DNA of 16,214 nt from Campylobacterales bacterium (lineage in GTDB: Bacteria; Campylobacterota; Campylobacteria; Campylobacterales; Nitratiruptoraceae). The stretch spans positions 1-16,214 of the forward strand of contig JAMOUF010000033.1 in assembly GCA_027068245.1 (NCBI GenBank). The letters are read 5' to 3'. Each line of letters opens with the position of its first letter. The first letter of the stretch is position 1. The notes beneath the pieces are model-generated. The model did not search any database, was not told the DNA's origin, and was given only the letters and a program-made list of their open reading frames with translations. Position numbers and translations under genes: made by a program. Shown here piece after piece: positions 1 through 8,016 of the stretch.

Positions 1-1640
1 CGGCCCTGCAGGAAACTCCTCTCGATTATCTCGAAATTTACCTTCTCCCCTTTCAGGATGTTGATAATAGTTTTTAATGCCGTCGGGTTAGCCAGAGTAT
101 CCGGATGGAGGTTGATGTTAAGAGTTGGGAAAAAGCCTTTGGCTTTCCAGTTTTGAAGGCTCTTTTTTACCTCTTTCGCCACCAGTATATCTATGGCGAA
201 GGCCAGATGTGCCTTTTCAAAGAGCTCCAAAAAGTAGGGCCCTTTTATTTTCTCTTTTTCCCTGTATCGAATGAGCGCTTCAAAGTCGTTGCAAACCCCT
301 CGTTTGATATCGATTTTGGGCTGATAGTAGATTAGGATGTTTTCAGATTTTATCCGGTTTATGAATCGGTACAGCTTGGCGTTAGAGCTGATTATCTCGC
401 GGTGTGCCAAAAATGGTTCGATATTTTGATCTGATCGCAGGAGTTCCGGCAGGTGCAGGTTGGAAGCCAGCAGCGTTACCGTATCGTCACTGGACTGGGA
501 GGTAAAGAATCTTTGCAGGTAGATTCCGTATATATATGTATCGATGGTAATCAAGATTCCTTGTAAAAAGAGTGCCAGGTAGTTTCCGCCCGTTTTTATA
601 TATGCATCCAGGAAAGGAGGAGTGGTCCAGACGATATATACCGGCTCAAACCGGATGTTGAAAACTTTTATAAAAATATATGCCAAAAATAGGTTGATTA
701 GGGGTAAAAAGACGAAGGGAATAAATAAAAAGCGGTTAAATACCACAACAGCATATATCAAAAGGGTATTGATGTTGAAAATAACGAATGGAGCGGAGAT
801 TTTCGCCACCGTTTTTAAAAGCCTCTCTTTGGTAAGGCCCAAAAGGGCTATTAGGAGTGCCAGGCCCGCACCGGCTCCGCCGATGGATACGAATATTCTG
901 TTGAACTCACCTGCGCTCAGGTTTTTGAAAAGTTCAACAAACAGAAAATCCTTTCCAAACAGGGCGTTTACCGTATGTTCCCCGTGAATTCCAACAAACC
1001 AGAAGAGCTGTACCAAAAGGTCCCTGAGCGCAAGTATGAAAATTTCTGGCAAAAAGTCGAGAGTAAAGTTTTTGTTTAGATACTCCAGCACCCGATCCAT
1101 CACGAAGTCTATTCCAAAATAGATAGTAAAAGTGAGAATATACGCTATGGCAAAAGCCAGAACATAGTCGAAAAGCCTGTATATATGGATATTTTCGTCT
1201 TCAAGCGGCAATCTTAGTGAGAATCTGGGATAGGCCCAGTGAAGGGTCAATGTGGATAGAATCGGGATAAACAGGGCCTGGACCGAAAAGCCGTAGTTTT
1301 CCAAAACGGTTATGAAGTTTTTGGGATTTTCCATATATATAACGCTTACATATGAGGCTATAGCCAAAATCAGAGATATTATAGTGGAGATTTGAAAACG
1401 CCTGGCGAAAAAGTATGAGATGGAGGCGACTATTATGATAGAGGAAAACAGAGACAAAACATCCACGAAATTTTTTAGATAGGTTTCATTTATAATATCG
1501 CTTTTTATGTTGAAATATTGTATGAAAGCGATGCTTAGGGTAAAAAAGGCCAATAGAAGAAAATATGGGATGATGGCGGTATAGGCCTCTTGGAAAGTGG
1601 TTATGTATTTTGCTAAATTTCTGTTTAAATATCTTTTCAT
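1..1640 (-). CDS. PTS EIIC-like membrane domain fused to EAL (c-di-GMP phosphodiesterase) domain, partial (3' end outside window)
   Basis: Reading the minus strand from ATG at 1640 gives 546 codons without a stop, running off the left edge. Residues 1 to about 400 form a polytopic membrane module that matches the lactose/cellobiose-type PTS EIIC family: WFVGIHGEHT at 214-223, a degenerate 'INEP' segment at 288-293 followed by RFLFIPF, and WTTPPFLDAY further on. From about residue 435 an EAL domain begins, with YYQPKID, the EAL signature at 454-456, N510 in LNINLHP and E537 in FEIIER; these are the expected Mg/c-di-GMP residues. The DDFG part lies beyond the window. The NEP glutamate of sugar-transporting EIIC is replaced by T292, so a sensor role is more likely than transport. 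No EIIA or EIIB is nearby. The likely activity is c-di-GMP hydrolysis controlled by the membrane domain. A GTG directly before the ATG is an alternative start. Family calls are from recalled motifs. Confidence 0.82.
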   Translation of the reverse strand, partial: MKRYLNRNLAKYITTFQEAYTAIIPYFLLLAFFTLSIAFIQYFNIKSDIINETYLKNFVDVLSLFSSIIIVASISYFFARRFQISTIISLILAIASYVSVIYMENPKNFITVLENYGFSVQALFIPILSTLTLHWAYPRFSLRLPLEDENIHIYRLFDYVLAFAIAYILTFTIYFGIDFVMDRVLEYLNKNFTLDFLPEIFILALRDLLVQLFWFVGIHGEHTVNALFGKDFLFVELFKNLSAGEFNRIFVSIGGAGAGLALLIALLGLTKERLLKTVAKISAPFVIFNINTLLIYAVVVFNRFLFIPFVFLPLINLFLAYIFIKVFNIRFEPVYIVWTTPPFLDAYIKTGGNYLALFLQGILITIDTYIYGIYLQRFFTSQSSDDTVTLLASNLHLPELLRSDQNIEPFLAHREIISSNAKLYRFINRIKSENILIYYQPKIDIKRGVCNDFEALIRYREKEKIKGPYFLELFEKAHLAFAIDILVAKEVKKSLQNWKAKGFFPTLNINLHPDTLANPTALKTIINILKGEKVNFEIIERSFLQG

Positions 1641-1663
1641 CACTCAGCTTTTTTGTTTTTTTA

Positions 1664-1669
1664 AGTATA
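1664..1669 (-). promoter_or_regulatory. Possible -10 element of the EIIC-EAL gene
   Basis: Read on the minus strand this is TATACT, one mismatch from TATAAT, and it lies 24 bases upstream of the ATG. No -35 is visible, which is common in Campylobacterota promoters. The nearby TTGAC box is centred 38 bp from it, not the 32 bp seen at the other genes, so activation in this direction is doubtful. Confidence 0.4.
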
Positions 1670-1697
1670 GAAAAAGCAGGCTCAAATAAATCTTAAA

Positions 1698-1739
1698 TTG
1701 ACTAAAGTCAATGACAAAAGTGTGACATTGAAATACCAT
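1698..1739 (+). promoter_or_regulatory. FNR-type box and class II promoter for the DUF2249 cluster
   Basis: TTGAC-TAAA-GTCAA at 1698-1711 is a perfect inverted repeat of the CRP/FNR type. TACCAT at 1734-1739 is placed as the -10. The box centre (1704.5) and -10 centre (1736.5) are 32 bp apart, as expected for a class II site near -41.5, giving a predicted start around 1746 and a short leader before the ribosome site at 1757-1762. Confidence 0.75.
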
Positions 1740-1768
1740 TGCATCATATTTCATTTAAGGAGTGGGTT

Positions 1769-2116
1769 ATGAGTATAATACCGCAAAACGCGCAAAAAGT
1801 TGAGGTTGAAGGCGCTACGGTGGATTTTTACAAGTGGCAGGATGGGGATACCACCTATTACGCTTTCGATACTTCCAGGTGTGGGCCTCCGGAGCCTATG
1901 GTAAACGCTATGGCAGGTCTAAAGCTGGTAAATTCGCCCAACGTGAAGCTTATAATGATAAACCACAAGATGCCGATGGGGCTTTTGAACAAGATAGAGG
2001 AGAACTACACCATAGAGAAAGAGGAGCTGCCTGACGGAAATGTCAAGCTGGTTTTTGGTTACAAACCCGGCAGTAGCGAAAAGGCGGATTTGAGCGACAG
2101 CCACTGTCACGGCTGA
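1769..2116 (+). CDS. DUF2249/TusA-like small protein, first gene of putative NO-related cluster
   Basis: This encodes a 115-residue soluble protein. The chosen ATG has AAGGAG at 1757-1762, six bases upstream; an in-frame ATG at 1739 lies in the predicted -10 and is unlikely. Residues 31-40 (YAFDTSRCGP) continue into PEPMVNAM, which resembles the CPxP-containing start of the SirA/TusA-like DUF2249 fold, with C38 at the position used for sulfur relay in TusA. Residues 62-98 (IMINHKMPMG, then KIEENYTIEKEELPDGNVKL) fit the rest of that fold. The C-terminus ends in SHCHG, a possible metal or heme site. It lies 17 bp before the membrane protein gene and is presumably cotranscribed. DUF2249 proteins commonly accompany NO and denitrification genes; the biochemical role here is unknown. 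Confidence 0.75.
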   Translation: MSIIPQNAQKVEVEGATVDFYKWQDGDTTYYAFDTSRCGPPEPMVNAMAGLKLVNSPNVKLIMINHKMPMGLLNKIEENYTIEKEELPDGNVKLVFGYKPGSSEKADLSDSHCHG

Positions 2117-2133
2117 TATGAGGGGAGGGGAAA

Positions 2134-3372
2134 ATGTTTAACATCTCAAAGGAGTTCGCTCCGCCATTTAAATTGATAGCGCCATTTTTCATAGCAGGCG
2201 TAATCTTCTATCTTCTTTCGATGGCGGCCATACTCTTTTACTCCGTGGACTTCGATTTTCACGAACTAAGCGTTGCCGGATGGGTCCATCTCTTTTTGGT
2301 GGGCTATGTGATGATGATAATATTTGGGGCGATGGCCCAGCTGATACCGGTGGTGCTTGAGACGGGACATTTCAGTATAGACTGGTACTATCTGATTTTT
2401 CCACTGCTTCTTTTAGGCACCCTGGGATTGATAGCAGGATTTTGGCTTGATCCCATACTGCTAAGTTTTGGCGGTATTTTGGTGCTTGCTGCGATGGTTA
2501 TATTTGCCGTGGATGTCTTTTTGACGATAAAAAAGACCACGCTAAACTCCCTGACCGTAAGGGCCGTGAAGGTCTCCAACATCTTTTTGCTTTTGGGGAT
2601 TTTGAGCGGATTTTTGATGGCGTTGACGCTTAGCGGCTTTATGGGTATAGATATAGACTCCGTCTTAAAAGCCCACGTTTTCGCGGTAGTGGGCGGATAT
2701 GTACTGATAACCATATATGGCATAAGCCTGGTGCTGCTTCCCATGTTCGGCCTGGCCCACGGATTTGATGAAAAACCTTTGGAGCAGGCCTTCAAGCTGA
2801 TGATCTTGGGCGTATTACTGGTGATTGTAGGCTCCTTTTTGCAAATAGATATATTTAACGCAGTGGGATACATAGCGGCTTTGATCTCCGTTGCGCTCTA
2901 TCTTTATCAGATATACCTTATCTACAAAACAAGGGTGAGAAAGGAGCTGGATGTATGGTATAAATCCATGCTTTTTGGATACTCATCCCTGGCTTTGTCG
3001 CTTATTTTGGGATTTGTCTATATCCTAAGCGGAGCGGCGTTGGAAAACGTGCTGTACGGGGCTGTCTGGTTTTTGTTCGTCTTTTTTATATTTTTGATAA
3101 ACGGCCATCTGTATAAAATAATCCCCTTTTTGGTCTGGTTTCACAGGTTTAGCCCGCTGGTTGGCAAGGAGAGGGTTCCCATGCTGCACGAGATGTATCC
3201 CAAAAAGCAGGCCGATTTCGAGTTTTTTTTCAGTGCGGCTGGCTCTATTTTGATAGGAATCGCCCTTTTGGCGCAAAATAGCGAGCTTTTCAAAGCCGGA
3301 GGCAGCTTTATGCTTGTAAGTGCCATATTTTTGGCACTTTCGGTAAAATGGATGTTAAGTTACAGGAGATAG
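2134..3372 (+). CDS. Polytopic membrane protein with heme-copper-oxidase/NnrS-like histidine motifs
   Basis: This encodes 412 residues with roughly 12 hydrophobic segments. The start has a strong purine-rich site (GAGGGGAGGGG) just upstream. A motif occurs twice inside membrane segments: H52-x4-G57-Y, I63-F-G65 and L70-I-P72, and again H181-x5-G187/G188-Y, I194-Y-G196 and L202-P203. Each copy ends near a second histidine (H79 and H209). A third histidine-containing segment, GHLYKIIPFLVWFHRF at 324-339, carries H325 and H337. Such His-Gly-Pro spacing in membrane helices is reminiscent of heme-ligating helices in heme-copper oxidase subunit I and of NnrS. I cannot assign it firmly to either. 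Its stop is 2 bp before the MIP18 gene. A heme-binding or NO-related membrane protein is the best inference; transport is an alternative. Confidence 0.7.
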   Translation: MFNISKEFAPPFKLIAPFFIAGVIFYLLSMAAILFYSVDFDFHELSVAGWVHLFLVGYVMMIIFGAMAQLIPVVLETGHFSIDWYYLIFPLLLLGTLGLIAGFWLDPILLSFGGILVLAAMVIFAVDVFLTIKKTTLNSLTVRAVKVSNIFLLLGILSGFLMALTLSGFMGIDIDSVLKAHVFAVVGGYVLITIYGISLVLLPMFGLAHGFDEKPLEQAFKLMILGVLLVIVGSFLQIDIFNAVGYIAALISVALYLYQIYLIYKTRVRKELDVWYKSMLFGYSSLALSLILGFVYILSGAALENVLYGAVWFLFVFFIFLINGHLYKIIPFLVWFHRFSPLVGKERVPMLHEMYPKKQADFEFFFSAAGSILIGIALLAQNSELFKAGGSFMLVSAIFLALSVKWMLSYRR

Positions 3373-3374
3373 AT

Positions 3375-3683
3375 ATGCAAAAGATTACAAAAGAGCAGGT
3401 ATATGACGCCATAAGGGAGGTAATAGACCCGGAAGTTGGCTTCAACCTGGTTGATATGGGGCTTATATACGGTGCCGATATCGATGAGGAGAACAACGTG
3501 CATGTGAAGATGACCCTCTCTACCAGAGGCTGCCCGCTGCATCAGATGATGAAACAGTGGGTGGAGGATGCGGTAAAGAAGATTCCCGGCGTCAAAGATG
3601 TTGAGGTGGAGATAGTCTGGGACCCGCCGTGGAATATCTCCATGGCAAGCGACGTGGTGAAAAAGGCTTTGGGTGCTAAATGA
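3375..3683 (+). CDS. MIP18/DUF59 family iron-sulfur assembly protein (PaaD/SufT-like)
   Basis: This is a 102-residue single-domain protein. ATG at 3375 follows AGGAGAT at 3364-3369 and lies 2 bp after the upstream stop; an in-frame ATG at 3348 would overlap the membrane protein and lacks a ribosome site. It shows the family hallmarks: DPE at 18-20, LVDMGLIYG at 25-33, TLSTRGCPL at 47-55 with the conserved C53, and VWDPPW at 81-86. Members of this family act in Fe-S cluster assembly or delivery (SufT, PaaD, CIA2). Here it is embedded between a membrane protein and DUF2249-type genes rather than in a suf or isc operon, so a dedicated role in maturing or repairing a metalloprotein of this cluster is likely but not shown. 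Confidence 0.9.
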   Translation: MQKITKEQVYDAIREVIDPEVGFNLVDMGLIYGADIDEENNVHVKMTLSTRGCPLHQMMKQWVEDAVKKIPGVKDVEVEIVWDPPWNISMASDVVKKALGAK

Positions 3684-3903
3684 GATAAAAAGGGAGCTGC
3701 GCCACTTCTATGGCGCGGCCATACTGCTTTTTTACTACATCAAAATACCCGTATTGATAGGCGTTCCGCTGCTCTACTTCTATCTGGGGTATCCAAGAAA
3801 CCTCTTTTTGGATATTTTATGGCTGTGGTGTTTGATACTGGTGATAAAAGATATCGCCGTGATGATAAAAAGATATATAAAAGGTGAAAAGGTATGGAGA
3901 TAA
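3673..3903 (+). CDS. Small membrane protein, unknown function
   Basis: This encodes 76 residues starting at GTG 3673, overlapping the end of the MIP18 gene by 11 bp; a run AAAAAGG lies just upstream as a weak ribosome site. Hydrophobic stretches at about residues 14-38 and 45-64 predict two membrane helices, followed by a basic cytoplasmic tail (KRYIKGEKVWR). It also overlaps the next gene by 10 bp (ATG at 3894), so translation is probably coupled. I recognise no family. The overlaps on both sides and continuous codon use support it as real, and its position suggests a partner of the 412-residue membrane protein. Confidence 0.65.
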   Translation: MLNEIKRELRHFYGAAILLFYYIKIPVLIGVPLLYFYLGYPRNLFLDILWLWCLILVIKDIAVMIKRYIKGEKVWR

Positions 3904-4391
3904 CACTTGATACGACAATATACGACCTTCTAAAGGCATATCCCCAGCTGGAGGATGAACTGATTAAGATAAACCCCAAATTCAAAAAGCTTAAAAATCC
4001 GATTCTAAGAAGAACCGTAGCCAGAATCGCCTCTATAAGACAGGCGGCAGCCGTAGGCGGGATGGATAGCGTGGAGCTTTTGAACGAAATCAGAAAGAGG
4101 GTGGGATTGCCAGCGCTCGATATAAAAGAGGAGGAGAGCTCTCAGTCTCTGGCACCTGAGTGGATAACGAAGGAACCCGTAAAGATTATTGACGCAAACG
4201 CCCTTTTGGATCAGGGTAAAAATCCGCTGGCTGAGATTATGAAGGAGCTTAAAAATATGGAAAAAGAGGATGTGCTGCTGCTGACAAGTGATTTCAAACC
4301 GCAGCCGCTAATAGACGAACTTGTAAAAAAGGGTTATGAGGTCTACTCCAAAGATGACGGGCAGAGGTTTTTTACCTATATAAGGAAGTAG
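3894..4391 (+). CDS. DUF1858 + DUF2249 two-domain protein
   Basis: This encodes a 165-residue soluble protein. Residues 3-70 match the DUF1858 pattern: TTIYDLLKAYPQLEDEL, then a short helix pair with LRRTVARIASIRQAA and GMDSVELLNEIRKRVG. A charged linker at about 78-95 leads to residues 97-165, a DUF2249/TusA-like fold (IIDANALLDQGKNPLAEIMK, then VLLLTSDFKPQPLIDELVKKGYEVY). The second domain lacks the cysteine present in the first gene of the cluster. DUF1858 is often found with hemerythrin, Fe-S repair or NO-related domains; the exact function is unknown. The gene closes the cluster and meets the convergent FmdE-like gene with only 2 bp between the stops; I see no hairpin terminator in that gap. 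Confidence 0.8.
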   Translation: MEITLDTTIYDLLKAYPQLEDELIKINPKFKKLKNPILRRTVARIASIRQAAAVGGMDSVELLNEIRKRVGLPALDIKEEESSQSLAPEWITKEPVKIIDANALLDQGKNPLAEIMKELKNMEKEDVLLLTSDFKPQPLIDELVKKGYEVYSKDDGQRFFTYIRK

Positions 4392-4393
4392 GC

Positions 4394-4996
4394 TCAGCCC
4401 ACTTCCACCAGTTCGTTCCAAAGCTCTTTTGATAAAAGTATCTTTGCCACTCTCTCCTGCCAAAGTCTTTGAAACTCCTTTCTCTCATCGATGGTAGCCC
4501 TTTGTGTCAGCAGTTTTTGCATAAGCTCGTTTACTCTCGGATTTGGCGGAACCACTTCCGGATGGTAGCTTAAATCCACTTTCTGGCCCGTATCTGTACG
4601 CTCTATCCGGATCTCTTTTGGGATATCCGCATTGAAAAAGAGTTTGTTAGCCCTGCTGTATTTGCCGCCGATTCCTTTGAAACCGCCCTCGTCGCCAACT
4701 CCACAGATATAGCTGATAACATTGGCTATAACTCCGTTTACCCCCTCGCTTTTGGCACCTTTTACATAGACTTTCATCTCGCCTCTAATTGGCATGGCGT
4801 CTATATATATCCTCTCAAGCCCCACTTTTGCCATCAGGTAGGCCCCGGCTACCGTAGGGCAGGAGTGTCCCGCAAGCTTTACCACATCAACGTAGTTTAT
4901 CTCGGTAACGCCGCTCTCTATGGCGCCCAGAAAGTCCGCCAATGGATCATATAGCAAAATCGATTCCACCTCATCGAAAAAAGCCGGATAGGTCAT
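4394..4996 (-). CDS. FmdE-like family protein
   Basis: This encodes a 200-residue protein on the minus strand with TAAAGGA just upstream of ATG 4996. Residues 42-53 (AGHSCPTVAGAY) match the GHxCP motif of the FmdE family, named after formylmethanofuran dehydrogenase subunit E; H44 and C46 would be ligands. Another cysteine (C98) sits in YICGVGDEGG. The protein lacks the C-terminal zinc ribbon of some FmdE proteins. There is no methanofuran pathway in this context. A divergent position to napA and an FNR-type box facing it suggest expression under nitrate- or NO-respiring conditions, possibly in molybdenum-cofactor or metal handling. That role is inference. Confidence 0.75.
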   Translation of the reverse strand: MTYPAFFDEVESILLYDPLADFLGAIESGVTEINYVDVVKLAGHSCPTVAGAYLMAKVGLERIYIDAMPIRGEMKVYVKGAKSEGVNGVIANVISYICGVGDEGGFKGIGGKYSRANKLFFNADIPKEIRIERTDTGQKVDLSYHPEVVPPNPRVNELMQKLLTQRATIDERKEFQRLWQERVAKILLSKELWNELVEVG

Positions 4997-5021
4997 GTCA
5001 GTCCTTTATAAGTTTTTCTAA

Positions 5022-5063
5022 ATATTATCAGAAAAAAATTAAAAAAAATTTGATTAAAATCAA
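5022..5063 (-). promoter_or_regulatory. FNR-type box and class II promoter for the FmdE-like gene
   Basis: TTGAT-TAAA-ATCAA at 5050-5063 is a perfect FNR-type box. Read leftwards, TAATAT at 5022-5027 is centred exactly 32 bp from the box centre and can serve as the -10 (four of six matches), predicting a start near 5015 and a leader of about 19 bases. In the rightward direction no good -10 lies at the right distance, so this box most likely serves the minus-strand gene. Confidence 0.55.
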
Positions 5064-5110
5064 ATAGGAGAATATTAGTCTTAATTTTTTCTTATGTAAA
5101 AAAGTTCATT

Positions 5111-5152
5111 TTGACTTATATCAAGGTTTAATTAAGCTGAAGAAAGTAGAAT
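5111..5152 (+). promoter_or_regulatory. FNR-type box and class II promoter of the nap operon
   Basis: TTGAC-TTAT-ATCAA at 5111-5124 lies with its centre 32 bp before the centre of TAGAAT (5147-5152), a five-of-six -10 hexamer. The predicted transcription start is near 5159. The ribosome site AAAGGAGG follows at 5172-5179, six bases from the napA ATG. Confidence 0.8.
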
Positions 5153-5184
5153 ATAGATGTGTTAAAGCTATAAAGGAGGATTGT

Positions 5185-7995
5185 ATGGCATTAAGTAGAA
5201 GAGAGTTTCTAAAAAGCAGTGCGGCCGCGGCGGCGGCCAGCGCGGTGGGCCTTTCCGTCCCAAAAGAGATGGAGGCGGCTTCCAAAGAGGCCGAGAAGGG
5301 ATGGAGATGGGATAAAGCGGTTTGCCGTTTCTGTGGAACGGGCTGTGGTATCATGATTGCTACGAAAGACGACAGGATCGTGGCTGTAAAAGGTGACCCG
5401 TTGGCTCCGGTAAACAGGGGCCTAAACTGTATCAAAGGTTACTTTACCGCCAAGATAATGTATGGGGCCGACAGGCTTACAACTCCCCTTTTGAGAGTGA
5501 ACGAGAAGGGTGAGTTCGACAAAAAAGGAAAGTTCAAGCCCGTTAGCTGGAAGAGGGCCTATGACGAGATGGAGAAGCAGTTTAGAAGGGCTTACGATGA
5601 GCTTGGACCAACAGGCGTGGCCTTTTTTGGATCGGGCCAGTATACGGTGCAAGAGGGTTATGCGGCAGCCAAACTTATGAAAGCCGGTTTTAGAAGCAAC
5701 AACATCGACCCCAACGCCAGACACTGTATGGCGAGCGCGGTTGCCGGGTTTATCCAGACTTTCGGTATAGATGAGCCGGCAGGTTGTTACGATGATATCG
5801 AGCTTACGGACACCATCGTTCTATGGGGCTCAAATATGGCGGAGATGCACCCGATTCTTTGGGCCAGATGTACCGATAGAAAACTTTCCAATCCGGATAA
5901 GGTGAAAGTGGTCGTTCTATCGACTTATACCCACAGAAGCTGTGATTTGGCCGATGATGTGCTGATTTTCAGGCCAAATACCGATATCGCCATGTGGAAC
6001 TATATAGCCAGAAGTATCGTTTATGACCATCCGGACGCGATAGACTGGGACTTTGTAAAAGAGTATATTGTATTTTCAACGGGCTATCCGGATATCGGTT
6101 ACGGTATGAGAAATCCGGAGCATGCCAAAAAGCTTGGATACAGCCCCAAAGAGCTCGAGATTATCTGGAAGCAGGATCACAAAAAACTGACCGATGCAGA
6201 GAAAAAAGCTCTGGCTCCTTTCGGATACGGCAATGTGGACGTGATGAAGATGAAGCACGCCAAAGCCGCAGGTAAACACTGGGCTATAAGCTTTGAGGAG
6301 TTCAAAAAATCCCTTGAGCCCTATACGCTCGATTATGTGGCAAAACTTGCAAAAGGCGACCCGAACGAGAGCCTTGAGAGCTTCAAAGCGAAACTGAAAA
6401 GACTTAAAGATCTATATGTGGAGAAAAACAGAAAAGTGGTCAGCTTCTGGACTATGGGTATGAACCAGCACACCAGAGGAACCTGGGATAACGAGCTTAG
6501 CTATGTGGTTCACTTTTTGCTTGGAAAACAGGCGAAACCTGGTGATGGAGCGTTCTCGCTTACAGGTCAGCCAAGTGCCTGTGGGACGGCGAGAGAAGTT
6601 GGAACCTTCGCCCACAGACTGCCTGCTGATATGGTGGTTTTCAATCCAAAACACCGTAAAATCAGTGAAGAGATATGGAAATTGCCAAAAGGAACCCTAA
6701 ATCCCAAAGTGGGAAGCCACATCGTAAAAATTATGAGGGATCTGGAAGATGGAAAGATAAAATTTGCCTGGGTTCAGGTATGTAACCCTTGGCAGGATAC
6801 CGCAAACGCCAACCACTGGATAAAGGCTGCCAGAACCATGGACAACTTTATCGTCGTAAGCGACGGATATCCTGGTATCAGCGCCAAAGTCGGGGATCTT
6901 ATATTGCCAAGTGCGATGATCTATGAAAAGTGGGGAGCTTACGGGAACGCAGAGAGAAGAACCCAGCACTGGAGACAGCAGGTGACACCGGTAGGTGATG
7001 CTATGCCGGATCTTTGGCAGTATACGGAGTTCGCGAAAAGGTTTAAACTGAAAGATGTATGGAAAGAGCACAAGCTGCCTGATGGAACGGTTCTGCCGGA
7101 TGTGCTGAAAGAGGCTAAAAAGATGGGTTACAGTCCCGATGACACTCTTTTTGACGTACTCTTTGCCAACGACTACTACAAATCCTTCAAATGGCCAGAT
7201 CCTATAGGTGCCGGCTTTGGAAATACAGAAGCCGAAGGTGATAAGAGAAATGTGGTTGGAACGGATGGCAAACCTTTTAAAGGGTATGGATTCTTTATAC
7301 AAAAGGCTATGTGGGAAGAGTATAGAAAATTTGGTGAAGGGCGAGGACATGACTACGCTCCGTTTGACGTCTACCATAAGGTAAGGGGACTTAGATGGCC
7401 TGTTGTAAACGGTAAAGATACCCCTTGGAGATTCAACGTCAACTACGACCCGTATGCGAAAAGAGAGAAAGAACTTGGACATGTCAAAGGTGAGTTCGCA
7501 TTCTACGGCCATGCACTGAAAGTAATACCTCAGGGTAACCTAAGAGGGCCTGACAAGAACAAACCAAAAGTCCACCTTCCAAACAAAGCCAAAGTCTTTG
7601 CAAGACCTTATATGGATCCACCGGAAGTTCCGGACAGCAACTACGACACATGGCTATGTACCGGTAGGGTGCTTGAGCACTGGCACAGTGGAACTATGAC
7701 TATGAGGGTGCCTGAGCTTTACAGGGCGGTTCCCGAAGCTCTTTGTTATATGCATCCAGAAGACGCCAAGAAAAGAGGCGTCAAAAGAGGCGATATAGTT
7801 ATGATTGAGTCCAGAAGGGGTAAATGTAAAGCAAGAGTTGAGACCAGAGGTAGAAACAGGCCGCCAAGAGGTCTTGTATTCGTACCATGGTTCGATGAGA
7901 GGGTATTTATAAACAAAGTTACCCTCGATGCGACATGTCCGATTTCAAAACAGACAGACTACAAAAAGTGTGCTGTTAAGATATATAAAGTTTGA
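5185..7995 (+). CDS. napA: Periplasmic nitrate reductase catalytic subunit NapA
   Basis: NapA reduces nitrate to nitrite in the periplasm using a Mo-bis-MGD cofactor and one [4Fe-4S] cluster. The 936-residue protein begins with a twin-arginine signal (SRREFLKSS at 4-12, then an alanine-rich stretch). The cluster ligands are C47, C50, C54 and C82 (CRFCGTGC and LNCIKG). C181 in NARHCMASA is the expected Mo ligand. The length fits the large epsilonproteobacterial NapA, which carries insertions relative to the enteric and Paracoccus proteins. The C-terminal molybdopterin-binding region includes [16 protein letters not shown] at about 829-844. It is the first gene of napAGHBFLD, starting with a consensus ribosome site; napG follows after 21 bp. 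Confidence 0.98.
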   Translation: MALSRREFLKSSAAAAAASAVGLSVPKEMEAASKEAEKGWRWDKAVCRFCGTGCGIMIATKDDRIVAVKGDPLAPVNRGLNCIKGYFTAKIMYGADRLTTPLLRVNEKGEFDKKGKFKPVSWKRAYDEMEKQFRRAYDELGPTGVAFFGSGQYTVQEGYAAAKLMKAGFRSNNIDPNARHCMASAVAGFIQTFGIDEPAGCYDDIELTDTIVLWGSNMAEMHPILWARCTDRKLSNPDKVKVVVLSTYTHRSCDLADDVLIFRPNTDIAMWNYIARSIVYDHPDAIDWDFVKEYIVFSTGYPDIGYGMRNPEHAKKLGYSPKELEIIWKQDHKKLTDAEKKALAPFGYGNVDVMKMKHAKAAGKHWAISFEEFKKSLEPYTLDYVAKLAKGDPNESLESFKAKLKRLKDLYVEKNRKVVSFWTMGMNQHTRGTWDNELSYVVHFLLGKQAKPGDGAFSLTGQPSACGTAREVGTFAHRLPADMVVFNPKHRKISEEIWKLPKGTLNPKVGSHIVKIMRDLEDGKIKFAWVQVCNPWQDTANANHWIKAARTMDNFIVVSDGYPGISAKVGDLILPSAMIYEKWGAYGNAERRTQHWRQQVTPVGDAMPDLWQYTEFAKRFKLKDVWKEHKLPDGTVLPDVLKEAKKMGYSPDDTLFDVLFANDYYKSFKWPDPIGAGFGNTEAEGDKRNVVGTDGKPFKGYGFFIQKAMWEEYRKFGEGRGHDYAPFDVYHKVRGLRWPVVNGKDTPWRFNVNYDPYAKREKELGHVKGEFAFYGHALKVIPQGNLRGPDKNKPKVHLPNKAKVFARPYMDPPEVPDSNYDTWLCTGRVLEHWHSGTMTMRVPELYRAVPEALCYMHPEDAKKRGVKRGDIVMIESRRGKCKARVETRGRNRPPRGLVFVPWFDERVFINKVTLDATCPISKQTDYKKCAVKIYKV

Positions 7996-8016
7996 TGAAG
8001 TTAGCGGGGAGGGGAG

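Noticed and set aside
105..335. 76-codon plus-strand open frame
   Set aside because: It is antisense to the EAL domain (positions of EAL, N510 and flanks), so it is not an independent gene.
622..987. 121-codon plus-strand open frame in the first 1.6 kb
   Set aside because: It is a shadow of the minus-strand EIIC-EAL gene, whose own frame shows clear family motifs at the same place.
1739..1768. Upstream in-frame ATG for the DUF2249 protein
   Set aside because: It overlaps the predicted -10 and precedes the AAGGAG site; the ATG at 1769 is ideally spaced from that site.
2388..2873. 161-codon minus-strand open frame opposite the 412-residue membrane protein
   Set aside because: The composition is low in hydrophobic pattern and has no motif; the plus-strand frame has a ribosome site, operon spacing and membrane helices.
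5041..5100. A-rich and T-rich tract before napA considered as a hairpin terminator
   Set aside because: No GC stem is present; the symmetry is that of the FNR-type box at 5050-5063.
6697..7512. 271-codon open frame on the minus strand inside napA
   Set aside because: It is fully antisense to a conserved NapA coding region, has no recognisable domain and is best explained by codon bias in napA.
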